Shown: in pieces, positions 26,306-35,121 of the stretch | Layout: every line of letters starts with the position of its first letter | How positions within the stretch are numbered: the stretch's first letter is position 1 | Position numbers and translations under genes: made by a program | Source of the DNA: Euryhalocaulis caribicus | Lineage (GTDB): Bacteria > Pseudomonadota > Alphaproteobacteria > Caulobacterales > Maricaulaceae | Length of the DNA: 64,000 nucleotides | Assembly: GCF_000412185.1 (NCBI RefSeq) | Contig: NZ_ASJA01000015.1 | Span: 30,493 to 94,492 of the forward strand | Direction of reading: 5' to 3' | Notes under the pieces: generated by a model | The model's database searches: none | Seen by the model: only the letters and a program-made list of their open reading frames with translations | Told to the model about the DNA's origin: nothing

Positions 26306-27013
26306 TTACTGCCGCAGGATCAGCGATTCCTGCGTCGCCTCGTAACGCGAGAGCTGGCCAAGGAAGCTCATCCCCAGCAGGGACTGCGTCAGCACGTCGT
26401 TCTGCGGCACCACGGCGGCGACATTGGTCACCCGCACATTGCCGATCTTAACCTCGTCCAGCCGGATCAGCGCGCCGCGCGTCTCGCCATTGGCCGTCAT
26501 CATGCGCTGGGTGTAGCGCAGCTCGTCGAAATCGATGCCCAGCCGCCGCGCATCGCCGCGGGTCAGCACCACCGCGCTCGCCCCGGTATCCACCAGAAAG
26601 CGCACGCGCGTGCCGTTCACCGTGCCTTCCGCCCAGAAATGCCCGTCCAGCGCCCGCCGGACAGAGGCCGCGCTGCCGGAATTGGGCTCGCCCGGCGGCG
26701 CGGTCACCGTTCCGGGGGAAAGCTCCGCCATCACCCGGTCGGTGATGGGCCGGAAGGTGTCGCGCATGGAATAGGCGACCACGAGGACCAGGATGATCAC
26801 CGCCCAGACCAGCAGCGATTTCAGCGCATTGCCCGGCGTCTGCCGCCACCCCACGAACAGCGCCACCAGCAACAGCGCCAGCCAGCCCACGCGATAGGCC
26901 AGCGGCTCGCTTAGCCCACCCTCCATCGCGCCGGGGGCCAGAACGCGCGCGGCCAGCACGGCGATCAGGATGATCGCCACGATCAGCGCGCCATATCCGA
27001 TTACCCGGCTCAT
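26306..27013 (-). CDS. Membrane-anchored retropepsin-like aspartic protease (clan AA)
   Basis: The 235-residue protein has three N-terminal hydrophobic helices (roughly residues 7-27, 40-58 and 66-84) and then a C-terminal retropepsin domain (about 115-235) with the active-site motif FLVDTGASAVVLTRGDARRLG, in which DTGA is the catalytic signature. This matches the TIGR02281-type single-domain proteases common in alphaproteobacteria. The domain probably faces the periplasm and works as a homodimer; substrates are unknown. The ATG overlaps the DUF1289 stop by four bases. Confidence 0.9.
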   Translation of the reverse strand: MSRVIGYGALIVAIILIAVLAARVLAPGAMEGGLSEPLAYRVGWLALLLVALFVGWRQTPGNALKSLLVWAVIILVLVVAYSMRDTFRPITDRVMAELSPGTVTAPPGEPNSGSAASVRRALDGHFWAEGTVNGTRVRFLVDTGASAVVLTRGDARRLGIDFDELRYTQRMMTANGETRGALIRLDEVKIGNVRVTNVAAVVPQNDVLTQSLLGMSFLGQLSRYEATQESLILRQ

Positions 27014-27219
27014 GAGTCTTCCCGCATGGCGTAGAATTCCGCCTCCAGCCGCTTCGCGCGGCTCTCAAGCCCGTCCATTACCGCCTGCCGTTCGTCCTCG
27101 GTCATTTTCGACCACCGTCCGATTTCTTCCAGGGATCGCCAGCACCCCACGCAATGGCGCAGCTTCGGATCTACGAAACAAACATTGATACAAGGCGAAG
27201 AGGCGGGCGGCGCTTTCAC
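27010..27219 (-). CDS. DUF1289 small cysteine protein
   Basis: The 69-residue protein has the DUF1289 pattern SPCINVCFVDPKLRHCVGCW followed by RSLEEIGRW, with four cysteines spaced as a likely metal or Fe-S site. The function is unknown in this widespread small family. Its GTG start overlaps the TAG of the upstream lipoprotein gene by one base, and its stop overlaps the protease ATG. The three genes are therefore almost certainly one translationally coupled transcript. Confidence 0.9.
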   Translation of the reverse strand: MKAPPASSPCINVCFVDPKLRHCVGCWRSLEEIGRWSKMTEDERQAVMDGLESRAKRLEAEFYAMREDS

Positions 27220-27698
27220 TATATCGAGGCGGGCCGCAGATTGAGCAGCACGGTGCGCGCATCATGGGCGTTGCCGTTATTGGGGATGGACCCGCTGCCC
27301 AGCACGATTTCCAGGGAGGCTTCGGTTTCCGCCCGTCCGCTGAAGGACCGGTTCGCGCCCAGGCCAAAACCGGATCCGCCGCCGCCGAACCCGGCCCCGA
27401 TGGAAAGGCCCGTGCCGCCGGCCCGGGATTTTGTCGCATGGCGGTTGGTCACGATGAACCAGTCATGCCCGCGCTCCAGGGTCAGTTCCGCCGCGCGCAC
27501 CAGCGCGAAATCCTGCACGCGCTGCATGCTGTCGCCGGACGTGCCCGTATAGGTCACGCGGAAACGGGTGTTTTCGATCTGTGTCTGGCTGAAGCCGGGA
27601 TCGCCCGGACCCGCCGACGGCCCGTATGCGCTCGGCGCGGTTGCGCAGGCGGCAAGCAGGGAAAGGGCGGCCAGGGCTGTCAGTTGTTTGAACATCAT
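27219..27698 (-). CDS. CC0125/CC1285-type outer-envelope lipoprotein
   Basis: I start the protein at MMFKQLTALAALSLLAAC, behind TTGAGGAC; an upstream in-frame extension of 39 residues has no signal character. The lipobox LAAC places a lipidated Cys near residue 17, and no Asp follows it, so outer-membrane sorting is expected. The mature part (about 140 residues) contains FRVTYTGTSGDSMQRVQDFALVRAAELTLERGHDWF and a Gly-rich patch GAGFGGGGSGFG. It matches the Caulobacter CC0125/CC1285 lipoprotein type by memory. It heads the DUF1289/retropepsin operon. Confidence 0.85.
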   Translation of the reverse strand: MMFKQLTALAALSLLAACATAPSAYGPSAGPGDPGFSQTQIENTRFRVTYTGTSGDSMQRVQDFALVRAAELTLERGHDWFIVTNRHATKSRAGGTGLSIGAGFGGGGSGFGLGANRSFSGRAETEASLEIVLGSGSIPNNGNAHDARTVLLNLRPASI

Positions 27699-27741
27699 GT
27701 CCTCAAGGCTAGCCGGCGGCTTTGTCAAAGATAGGGCGGCG

Positions 27742-28722
27742 TCAGGCGTTTCGCCACGCCGCAATGATCTCGTCGGCCGCCGCCCCGGCGGGAACCGTCC
27801 CGGACGCCACGTCATCCTCGAGCCTTTTCAGGGCGTCTTTTGCCCCGCCATCGGCTTCGAACGCCTCCATGACGCGCTCTTCCAGCATGGCTTTCAGCCA
27901 GGATACGCGCTGATCCCGCCGCCGCGCCTCGAATTTTCCGGCCTCTTTCATGGCCGCGCGGTGGGCCTCCACGGTCTCCCAGACCTCGCCGATCCGCTCT
28001 TTCTTCAGGGCTGAACAGGTCAGAACCGGCGTCTGCCAGACCGTCTCGCCCGGCTGCAATATGTGGATCGCCGCTTTCAGGTCCTTCGCCGCGCGCCGCG
28101 CCCGTTCGGCGTTGTCGCTGTCGGCCTTGTTGACCACCAGAATGTCGGCGATCTCGATAATCCCCTTTTTCACGCCCTGCAGCTCGTCGCCCGCGCCGGG
28201 CAGCATCAGCGCCAGAAACGTGTCCGTCATGTCGGCGGCCAGCGTTTCGGACTGCCCGACGCCCACCGTCTCCACGATCACCACGTCAAACCCGGCGCCC
28301 TCGCAAATCAGGATCGCCTCCCGCGTCTTGCGTCCGGCCCCGCCCAGTGCGCCCGATGACGGGGAGGGACGGATGAAGGCGTCCGGGTCGGCCGCAAGAT
28401 CGGGCATCCGCGTCTTGTCGCCCAGGATCGATCCCTGCGTGCGGGAGGAGGAGGGATCAATCGCCAGCACGGCCACTTTCATCCCCTGACCGGTCAGGAA
28501 CGTGCCCAGCGCCTCGATGAAGGTGGATTTGCCCACGCCCGGCGGCCCGGTAATCCCGATGCGTTTCGCCGCCCCGGCGCAATCGGCCAGGGCGGTCAGT
28601 ACGGATTGCGCCGCCGCCCGGTGTTCTGGGCGGGTGGATTCCGCCCATGTGATCGCACGCGCCAGCGCCGCGCGGTTTCCCGCGCGCACATCGGCGGCCA
28701 GTGAATCGGGATCGGCGGTCAT
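27742..28722 (-). CDS. meaB: Methylmalonyl-CoA mutase-associated GTPase MeaB (ArgK family)
   Basis: MeaB is a G3E P-loop GTPase that guards and reloads adenosylcobalamin on methylmalonyl-CoA mutase. The P-loop GITGPPGVGKSTFIEALG lies near residue 60, with Walker B/switch segments VAVLAIDPSSSRTQGSILGDKTRM and DVVIVETVGVGQSE, and the base-specificity motif VVNKADSDN. Length (326) is normal. The mutase subunit genes lie about 4 kb further along the window on the same strand but are separated by plus-strand genes, so the GTPase has its own promoter. Confidence 0.95.
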   Translation of the reverse strand: MTADPDSLAADVRAGNRAALARAITWAESTRPEHRAAAQSVLTALADCAGAAKRIGITGPPGVGKSTFIEALGTFLTGQGMKVAVLAIDPSSSRTQGSILGDKTRMPDLAADPDAFIRPSPSSGALGGAGRKTREAILICEGAGFDVVIVETVGVGQSETLAADMTDTFLALMLPGAGDELQGVKKGIIEIADILVVNKADSDNAERARRAAKDLKAAIHILQPGETVWQTPVLTCSALKKERIGEVWETVEAHRAAMKEAGKFEARRRDQRVSWLKAMLEERVMEAFEADGGAKDALKRLEDDVASGTVPAGAAADEIIAAWRNA

Positions 28723-28755
28723 GGGCGCGAGCCTAGCGGCGCGCGCAGTCCCCTC

Positions 28756-29091
28756 CTAGCCCAGCGTCACCGCCGTGCCGGAGACGCTGACCATCAGCAT
28801 GCCGGATCCGCCCTCGCGGGCGATGGATTCATAGTCGATGTCCACGCCCACCACGGCGTCTGCGCCGCGGCTCTGCGCCTCGCGCGCCATCTCGTCCAGC
28901 GCGATCTCCCGCGCCTCGCGCAGGGATTTTTCGTAGGATCCGCTGCGCCCGCCGACGATGTCGCGGATACCGGCGAAGAAGTCCCGGAACACGTTCGCGC
29001 CCAGAATGGCCTCTCCGGTGACGATGCCTTTGTAGTCCGTAATGGTTTTTCCCGGAATGCCTTCGATCTTGGGCGTGGTTGTAATGATCAT
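28756..29091 (-). CDS. YbjQ/UPF0145 family protein
   Basis: The 111-residue protein shows the YbjQ pattern [38 protein letters not shown] and [22 protein letters not shown], then [13 protein letters not shown]. The family forms small pentameric assemblies and has been called a heavy-metal-binding domain, but no function is established. It lies seven bases after the stop of the preceding minus-strand small membrane protein and 33 bp before meaB, so these may be on one transcript. Confidence 0.92.
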   Translation of the reverse strand: MIITTTPKIEGIPGKTITDYKGIVTGEAILGANVFRDFFAGIRDIVGGRSGSYEKSLREAREIALDEMAREAQSRGADAVVGVDIDYESIAREGGSGMLMVSVSGTAVTLG

Positions 29092-29098
29092 GGTTTCC

Positions 29099-29371
29099 TC
29101 AAAGTCCTAGATTTTCGGCCACTTCCAGCCAGTGAAATATTCCCAGCACGAAAATAATCATGCCCACAACCGCGGCGGTAAGCGCGACGGAGATCAGCAC
29201 CTGAAGCGGCGTAATCCCTTCGATCATGCCGCCATGCAGCACGTCTTTCGAATAGCCGGCGCTATAGTCCAGTTGCGATTTGGAACGGAATTTCTGGCAG
29301 CGCGGCTCATAGGAAGTGTGCTGGCTGTAGCTGATGGGGCCGAAACGGCGCTGGGGGCGTCTGCGTGACAT
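29099..29371 (-). CDS. Small hypothetical protein with one C-terminal membrane helix
   Basis: The 90-residue protein has an Arg-rich N-terminus ([17 protein letters not shown]), a polar middle and a single hydrophobic helix near the end (about residues 58-80, [20 protein letters not shown]). I recognise no family. The start ATG, spacing of seven bases to the YbjQ gene and consistent codon use support it as a real gene, probably expressed together with YbjQ. The N-terminus would remain in the cytoplasm if the helix is a tail anchor. The function is unknown. Confidence 0.6.
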   Translation of the reverse strand: MSRRRPQRRFGPISYSQHTSYEPRCQKFRSKSQLDYSAGYSKDVLHGGMIEGITPLQVLISVALTAAVVGMIIFVLGIFHWLEVAENLGL

Positions 29372-29441
29372 GTCTGCATACTAGGCCGCCCCGCCGCTGC
29401 GCGCAGGGGTGAAAAAAGCCCCGTGATTCCCGTCCCGCCCC

Positions 29442-29469
29442 TTGAGTGAGTGCTCACTCACACTATCTG
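29442..29469 (+). promoter_or_regulatory. TetR-like operator inside a candidate promoter
   Basis: TGAGTGAG-TG-CTCACTCA is an inverted repeat with perfect 8-bp arms, the shape of many TetR-family operators. It sits in the spacer of a plausible promoter TTGAGT (29442-29447)-N16-TATCTG (29464-29469), 42 bp before the dehydrogenase start. Binding there would block transcription. No TetR-family gene is present in the window. The promoter assignment is inferred. Confidence 0.65.
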
Positions 29470-29510
29470 AACAGCCTTGCCCGAAATATCTTAGTATGAG
29501 GTTGTTCCCC

Positions 29511-30245
29511 ATGAATATTGAAAACAAGGTTGTTCTCGTCACCGGCGGCAGCAGCGGCATCGGCGAAGCCATCGCCCGCCGCCTTGCCGATTCCGGCGCG
29601 AAAGTCATGTTGACCGCCCGGCGCGAAGATCGCCTGAAAACAATCACCGATGAAATCGTCAAGAAAGGCGGCCAGGCGGCCTACAAGGCCGGTGACGTCA
29701 CCAATCCGGACGCGCTGAAGGCGGTCGTGGCCGAGGCGGAAGAGAAATTCGGCCCCGTGGACGTGCTGGTGAACAATGCCGGCCTGATGCCGCTATCGCC
29801 TGTCAGCGCCCTGAAGACCGATGAGTGGAACACGATGGTGGACGTCAACATCAAGGGCGTCCTGAACGGCATCGCGGCCGTCATGCCAGGCATGAAGGAC
29901 CGCGGCAAAGGCCACATCATCAATGTTTCGTCCGTCGCGGGTCATCTGGTCTTCCCGGGGTCCGCAGTCTACAGCGCCACCAAGTTTGCCGTGCGCGCGC
30001 TGTCTGAAGGGCTGCGGCAGGAAAACCCCGGCACGCTGCGCGTGACCAATGTCTCGCCCGGCGCCGTGGCGACGGAGCTTCCCTCCACCATCACCGATGA
30101 GGAAGCGAAAAAGATGATCGATTATATCACCGATATCGCCATCGACGCGGACGCCATCGCCCGCGGCGTGGCCTACGCCATCGGCGAGCCTGACGATGTC
30201 AGCGTGAACGAACTGATCATCCGGCCAACCAGGCAGGAACTCTAG
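29511..30245 (+). CDS. Short-chain dehydrogenase/reductase (classical SDR)
   Basis: The 244-residue protein has the NAD(P)-binding [16 protein letters not shown] motif near residue 12, with Arg residues (TARREDRL) after the second strand that suggest NADP(H) preference. It also has NNAG near residue 88 and the catalytic set Ser in NVSSVAGH and YxxxK in [18 protein letters not shown]. The length is typical of YdfG-like or broad-range SDRs; the substrate is unknown. I chose the ATG giving [13 protein letters not shown]; an ATG five codons earlier is possible. The inverted-repeat operator upstream implies repression by a TetR-type protein. Confidence 0.93.
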   Translation: MNIENKVVLVTGGSSGIGEAIARRLADSGAKVMLTARREDRLKTITDEIVKKGGQAAYKAGDVTNPDALKAVVAEAEEKFGPVDVLVNNAGLMPLSPVSALKTDEWNTMVDVNIKGVLNGIAAVMPGMKDRGKGHIINVSSVAGHLVFPGSAVYSATKFAVRALSEGLRQENPGTLRVTNVSPGAVATELPSTITDEEAKKMIDYITDIAIDADAIARGVAYAIGEPDDVSVNELIIRPTRQEL

Positions 30246-30318
30246 CCGGCGCCATTGCCGCAAAGTTGATTGTGCGCGTGTCCCCCTCGTGGTTCCATTC
30301 GCCGCGGGGGGGATCGCC

Positions 30319-30723
30319 ATGACAGAAGCTGAAATTCTCACTCAGATTGCGGCCGCGCGGGCCCACATGGACATGGCGCTGGGCCAGCTGATCGCGCTGC
30401 ACCTGGCCATGGTGGTCGGAATTTTCTACTTCCTCCATCGCGCCGGACTGGCGCTCAAGATTGGAGTGTTCATACTCTACGCGCTGGGCTGGTACATCCT
30501 CGTCACCTCGGTCAGCGTGACCAGCCAGCACCTCTTCGGCCTTTATCAGGACTTGCAGGGGACCGGCGAACAAATATCGCGGGGATCGGGCCAGCTCTTG
30601 CGCGCTGTCGGCTCGCCTTGGATGACGGCCTATGTGGTCGCATTCAATGCCGCGAATCTGCTGCTTCTCACCGGCACATTCGGTTTCCTCTTTTTCTGGA
30701 AGCGCAACGACAATCCCGTCTAG
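30319..30723 (+). CDS. Hypothetical small membrane protein
   Basis: From the ATG after a G-rich tract, the 134-residue protein starts MTEAEILTQIAAARAHMDM. It has three hydrophobic helices (about residues 24-42, 48-66 and 104-126) separated by a polar loop containing YQDLQGTGEQISRGSGQLL. I do not recognise a family. It may be transcribed with the preceding dehydrogenase (74 bp gap). Its stop codon overlaps that of the convergent GFA-type gene. Confidence 0.65.
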   Translation: MTEAEILTQIAAARAHMDMALGQLIALHLAMVVGIFYFLHRAGLALKIGVFILYALGWYILVTSVSVTSQHLFGLYQDLQGTGEQISRGSGQLLRAVGSPWMTAYVVAFNAANLLLLTGTFGFLFFWKRNDNPV

Positions 30724-31133
30724 CTCAACTGCTCTTCAAACAGTTCGCAGGTCGCGGGAAACTTCACCCAGCCGTGCCGGGTGCCGGTCCAGACCGCCCG
30801 TTCGGGCGGGGGAAAATCCGGGTCCGCGAAACACCCCACCGGCACGCCGACAATATCGGCGGCAAATTCACCGGTGAAATAGACGCTGGTCCCGCAGGAC
30901 GGGCAGAAGTGAAACGTCACCCGGCGTCCGCGCTGCGATCGGCGCTCGAACGCTTTTGACTCGCCTTCGATATGCACCTGGCCGGATGAAAAATAGGCGT
31001 TCACGCCAAACACGCTGCCTGTGCGGCGCTGGCATTGCGTACAATTGCAGGCCGCAACGCCGTCCGGTTCGCCGCGCGTGCGCGCAACCAGCGCGCCGCA
31101 GGCGCAGGACGCGGTGCGGCTTGCCCCGGTCAT
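30720..31133 (-). CDS. GFA-fold (glutathione-dependent formaldehyde-activating-like) protein
   Basis: The 137-residue protein has the zinc-binding cysteine layout of the GFA/CENP-V family: SCACGALV at the N-terminus, CNCTQCQRRTGS near residue 30 and FCPSCGTSVYF near residue 77. Family members bind zinc; only a few act on S-hydroxymethylglutathione, so formaldehyde activity cannot be assumed. It overlaps the upstream HWE kinase by four bases and is therefore co-translated with it, an association for which I know no functional reason. Confidence 0.9.
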   Translation of the reverse strand: MTGASRTASCACGALVARTRGEPDGVAACNCTQCQRRTGSVFGVNAYFSSGQVHIEGESKAFERRSQRGRRVTFHFCPSCGTSVYFTGEFAADIVGVPVGCFADPDFPPPERAVWTGTRHGWVKFPATCELFEEQLS

Positions 31134-32122
31134 TCCTCGCGCGGCGCCGGGATGGCGATTTCACAGACAAGGCCCGTCGGTTCGAATTTCCGTTCGATAG
31201 TCGCGCCCAGTTGCGACTTGGTGAATTGTTCGATCACCAGGCTTCCGAATCCGCTTTTATCCGGCGCTTTCAGGCCCTTCATCCCCGCCTCGCGCCAGGT
31301 CACCCGGAAGCCGCCATCGCTGTCGCGCTCGGTCCAGTTGATTTCCAGCGCGCCTTCTTCCCGTGACAGCGCCCCGTATTTCGCCGCATTGGTCGCCAGT
31401 TCATGAAACGTCATGGAAAGCGATTGCGCTTCACGGGGGTTCAGCGTCACGTCCGGGCCTTCAATGGCGATGCGCGTCCGGCGGTCATCGCGATAGGGCG
31501 CCATCTCGTTGGACAGCAACGCCTCCATCGTGGTGCCGTCCCATTCCCCTTCCGACAGCAGGCCGTGCGTGCGCGAAATGGAATCAATGCGCGCGCTGAA
31601 CCGTTCCGTGAAATCTTCCATGGAATGGCTGCTCATCGCCGTGCGCCGGCCGATCGCGGTGATCACCGCCAGCAGATTCTTCACCCGGTGATCCAGCTCC
31701 GCCGAAATCACCGCGGCATGACGCTCGGCCTCGACCTCCCGTGAAACGTCCAGCGCATGATGCAGACAGAAAGCCGGGCGTCCTTCCTGGTCATAAATGG
31801 GCGTGTTGGTGACGTTCCAGTAGATGTCGACAGTCTCTCCCCGCTTTCCCTTCTCGGCGGGAATTGCGAACAACTCCTTGTCCAGCCGGTTTTCCTCGCC
31901 GCCCAGGGCGCGTTTGATCGAATCGCGGAATTTTTCCTCGCGTTCCGGGCTTTCGGGAAAGGCCTCGAAAACATATCGGCCCTGCAAGTCTTCCCAGTGC
32001 GTGCGGGTGACGTCGAGATAGGCCTGATTGGCGCCCACGATATTCAAATCACGATCAAGGATCATGAAAGGCGTGGGCAGCGTGTCGAAAACACGTCTGA
32101 AATCTATATTTCTGGTCGGCAT
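31130..32122 (-). CDS. Soluble PAS-HWE sensor histidine kinase
   Basis: The 330-residue cytoplasmic kinase has one PAS domain (about residues 8-135, FMILDRDLNIVGANQAYLD) and an HWE/HisKA_2-type core: ELDHRVKNLLAVITAIGRR with the phospho-His near residue 142, HELATNAAKYGALS near 242, and TWREAG carrying the W-x-E signature. HWE kinases of alphaproteobacteria often feed the PhyR-NepR-EcfG general stress pathway or light/redox responses. The PAS core lacks the NCRFLQ cysteine motif of LOV photosensors. No response regulator is adjacent. Confidence 0.93.
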   Translation of the reverse strand: MPTRNIDFRRVFDTLPTPFMILDRDLNIVGANQAYLDVTRTHWEDLQGRYVFEAFPESPEREEKFRDSIKRALGGEENRLDKELFAIPAEKGKRGETVDIYWNVTNTPIYDQEGRPAFCLHHALDVSREVEAERHAAVISAELDHRVKNLLAVITAIGRRTAMSSHSMEDFTERFSARIDSISRTHGLLSEGEWDGTTMEALLSNEMAPYRDDRRTRIAIEGPDVTLNPREAQSLSMTFHELATNAAKYGALSREEGALEINWTERDSDGGFRVTWREAGMKGLKAPDKSGFGSLVIEQFTKSQLGATIERKFEPTGLVCEIAIPAPREE

Positions 32123-32284
32123 GCGCGGCTTCTCAAATCCTGGGCGGCGGGAGCCATGCCGGAGCCTTCGCGGCTCAGACCTCCCCCAAAAGTCTAATCA
32201 CGCTGGCGGCGCGTTCCAAGCAAATCGCGAAACCGGGATGAATAGCAAGTGCGATTGGACAAGCTTGCTCTTAATGTAGAGCAA

Positions 32285-32941
32285 TCAGCGGGCCTGCCCG
32301 CCCTGCATTGCCGCGAAACCGAGCGTCAGCAGGATCTGCGCGGCCACATAGCTCGCCCAGATTCCGGGGTCGAAAAATGCCTCCGGCAGGCCGTTCTCCG
32401 GCTTGAAGGCGCGAATGGCGATCAGGCTGTCCGAAATGATGAACAGCGCCGCCCCCGCGGGCAGCGCCAGTCCGCGCGACGGCGCCCACAGCGCGGTCAC
32501 GGCCATTGCCGCAATCGCGCCCGTATAGGCGATGACAGGGATGCGCATGTCGCCCAGATCGGCCCATAGATAGACCGGCATGGCGACGACCAGCGCCCCC
32601 AACAGCGCCAGCCCGGCCCAGGTCCAGCCGCTCTTTCGCGCCCCTTCGCGCCGGATCGCCCGTACAAAAGTCGCCAGATAGATCAGGTGCGCGACAAGAA
32701 ACGCCGAAAGCCCCGCCGCCATCGGCGCCAGATCCATCAGAACATCGCCCACCGCGGACATCCCCAGCCCCGCCGCGAACAGCGCGCTATCGGGAACAGG
32801 CAGGCGGAACGCATAGATCGCCAGCACGACAATCCCGCTGGCTTTCAGAATGGCGGCGGCTTCGGGGGGCATATTGCTCCCGAAAAGCCAGTAAAGGACG
32901 CCTAAAACCGGCGCCAGAAGCAGCAAAACATGTCGATTCAA
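32285..32941 (-). CDS. YhhN/TMEM86-type membrane protein (lysoplasmalogenase family)
   Basis: The 218-residue protein has about seven to eight hydrophobic helices and the YhhN signature segments GMSAVGDVLMD near residue 62 and GAALFIISDSLIAIRAF near residue 167, each with conserved Asp residues. Animal TMEM86 members hydrolyse lysoplasmalogens; bacterial roles are unclear. Translation appears to start at a TTG, preceded by GGGGAGG at 8-base spacing; later ATGs would cut the first helix. It follows the mutase large-subunit gene by 41 bp. Confidence 0.87.
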   Translation of the reverse strand: MNRHVLLLLAPVLGVLYWLFGSNMPPEAAAILKASGIVVLAIYAFRLPVPDSALFAAGLGMSAVGDVLMDLAPMAAGLSAFLVAHLIYLATFVRAIRREGARKSGWTWAGLALLGALVVAMPVYLWADLGDMRIPVIAYTGAIAAMAVTALWAPSRGLALPAGAALFIISDSLIAIRAFKPENGLPEAFFDPGIWASYVAAQILLTLGFAAMQGGQAR

Positions 32942-32982
32942 GCGCCAAACCTCCCCGTTCCGGCGTCAAAACCTGCGCAGAA

Positions 32983-35121
32983 TCAGCGCGTCAGGGCTTT
33001 GATAAGCTCCATACTGGCCTCCGCAATCACCGTCCCGGGGCCGTAAATCGCCGTCGCGCCGGCTTCGTAAAGCGCATCATAATCGCCCGGCGGGACCACG
33101 CCGCCCACCACAATGCGGATATCCTCGCGCCCTTCTTCGCCCAAAGCAGCCTTCAATTCGGGCACCAGAGACAAATGTCCGGCGGCAAGCGAGGACGCGG
33201 CGACGACATGCACGTCATTTTCCACCGCCTGCCGCGCGGCCTCCTCCGGAGTCTGGAAAAGCGGGCCGATATCCACGTCCCAGCCGAGGTCGGCAAAGGC
33301 GCTGGCAACCACTTTCTGGCCCCGGTCATGGCCGTCCTGGCCCATCTTGGCGATCAGGATGCGCGGGCGCCGGCCTTCCTTCTCCGCAAAGGCGTTCGCG
33401 GCCTCGCGGGCCTGTTTGACCAGCGCGTTATCGCCCGCCTCGGCGGCGTAAACGCCGGTCACCGCCCTGGTCTCAGCGACATGGCGGCCCCACGCTTTTT
33501 CCAGAGCATAAGAGATCTCTCCCACCGTCGCTTTCGCCCGCGCCGCATCCACCGCCAGCGCCAGCAGATTGCCTTTCCCGGAATCGCCGGCTTTGGTCAG
33601 CGCATCCAGCGCATTTTCCACGGCTCCGGCGTCGCGATTGCCTTTCAGTTCCTGCAATCGGGCCATCTGGCGGGCGCGAACTTCCGCGTTATCCACCTTC
33701 AGCATCGGGATGTCGTCCTGATGCTCGGGCCGGAACTTGTTGACCCCCACGATGGTCTGGTTCCCGGCGTCGATCCGGGCCTGTGTGCGGGCCGCCGCTT
33801 CCTCGATTTTCAGCTTCGGCAGGCCATCCACGATGGCCTTGGTCATGCCGCCCAGCTCCTCGACTTCCCGGATATGGTGAAGGGCGCGGTCGACCAGGTC
33901 GCGGGTCAGCGATTCCACGTAATATGAGCCGCCCCACGGGTCCGCGCAGTCGGTCATATGGGCTTCGGATTGCAGGAAAATCTGCGTGTTCCGGGCGATT
34001 CTGGCCGAGAAATCGGTGGGCAGGGCCAGCGCCTCGTCCAGGGAATTGGTGTGCAGGCTCTGCGTTCCGCCATCGACCGCGGCCATCGCCTCGATCGCCG
34101 TGCGGCCGACATTGTTGAACACGTCCTGCGCGGTCAGCGACCAGCCGGAGGTCTGGCAATGGGTCCGCAACATCAGGGACTTGTCGTTTTTCGGGTCGAA
34201 ATTGGTCTTCATCAGGTGCGCCCAGAGCAGGCGCGCGGCGCGCAGCTTGGCGACTTCCATGAAGAAGTTCATCCCGATGCCGAAAAAGAAGCTCAAACGC
34301 GGCGCAAAACGGTCGATATCCAGCCCCGCATCGACCCCGTAACGGGCGTATTCGACGCCATCGGCCAGCGTGTAGGCCAGCTCCAGGTCCGCCGGAGCGC
34401 CCGCTTCCAGCATGTGATAGCCGCTGATGGAGATGGAATTGAAGCGCGGCATGTTCTCCGCCGTGTAGGCGAAGATGTCCGAAATGATGCGCATCGAGGG
34501 TTCGGGCGGATAGATATAGGTGTTCCGCACCATGAATTCTTTCAGGATATCGTTCTGAATCGTGCCTGAAAGCTGCTTGGGGCTGACCCCTTGCTCCTCC
34601 GCCGCGACGATATAGAGCGCCAGAACGGGCAGAACCGCGCCGTTCATGGTCATGGAAACGCTCATCTCGTCCAGCGGAATCTGGTCGAACAGGATGCGCA
34701 TGTCGGCGATGGAGTCGATGGCCACGCCCGCCATCCCGACATCCCCGGAAACCCGTTTATGATCAGAGTCATAGCCGCGATGCGTGGCGAGGTCGAAGGC
34801 GACCGAAAGCCCCTTCTGGCCGGCCGCGAGATTGCGGCGGTAGAAGGCGTTGGACTCCTCGGCCGTGGAGAAGCCGGCATATTGCCGGATCGTCCAGGGG
34901 CGCTGGACATACATGGTCGGGTAGGGGCCGCGCACGAACGGCGCGGCGCCCGGCACGCTGTCCACGAAGTCGATATCCGACGTGTCTTTCGGTCCGTAGA
35001 CCGGCTTTACGCCAATCTTTTCAGGTGTTTCGGCTTTCGGCTCATCGGGAAGAGCGGCCGACTTTCCAGCCGCGCCGAGATCCATTTTCGTGAAATCGGG
35101 AAAGCGCGTTGCGTCAGCCAT
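32983..35121 (-). CDS. mutB: Methylmalonyl-CoA mutase large subunit (cobalamin-binding)
   Basis: The enzyme interconverts methylmalonyl-CoA and succinyl-CoA in propionate breakdown or the ethylmalonyl-CoA route. The 712 residues comprise the catalytic barrel (about 40-560), with the marker phrases [20 protein letters not shown] and [18 protein letters not shown], then a cobalamin-binding domain (about 580-712) with [14 protein letters not shown], in which DxHxxG supplies the lower axial His. It overlaps the small-subunit gene by eight bases. MeaB, its GTPase chaperone, is encoded elsewhere in this window. Confidence 0.97.
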   Translation of the reverse strand: MADATRFPDFTKMDLGAAGKSAALPDEPKAETPEKIGVKPVYGPKDTSDIDFVDSVPGAAPFVRGPYPTMYVQRPWTIRQYAGFSTAEESNAFYRRNLAAGQKGLSVAFDLATHRGYDSDHKRVSGDVGMAGVAIDSIADMRILFDQIPLDEMSVSMTMNGAVLPVLALYIVAAEEQGVSPKQLSGTIQNDILKEFMVRNTYIYPPEPSMRIISDIFAYTAENMPRFNSISISGYHMLEAGAPADLELAYTLADGVEYARYGVDAGLDIDRFAPRLSFFFGIGMNFFMEVAKLRAARLLWAHLMKTNFDPKNDKSLMLRTHCQTSGWSLTAQDVFNNVGRTAIEAMAAVDGGTQSLHTNSLDEALALPTDFSARIARNTQIFLQSEAHMTDCADPWGGSYYVESLTRDLVDRALHHIREVEELGGMTKAIVDGLPKLKIEEAAARTQARIDAGNQTIVGVNKFRPEHQDDIPMLKVDNAEVRARQMARLQELKGNRDAGAVENALDALTKAGDSGKGNLLALAVDAARAKATVGEISYALEKAWGRHVAETRAVTGVYAAEAGDNALVKQAREAANAFAEKEGRRPRILIAKMGQDGHDRGQKVVASAFADLGWDVDIGPLFQTPEEAARQAVENDVHVVAASSLAAGHLSLVPELKAALGEEGREDIRIVVGGVVPPGDYDALYEAGATAIYGPGTVIAEASMELIKALTR

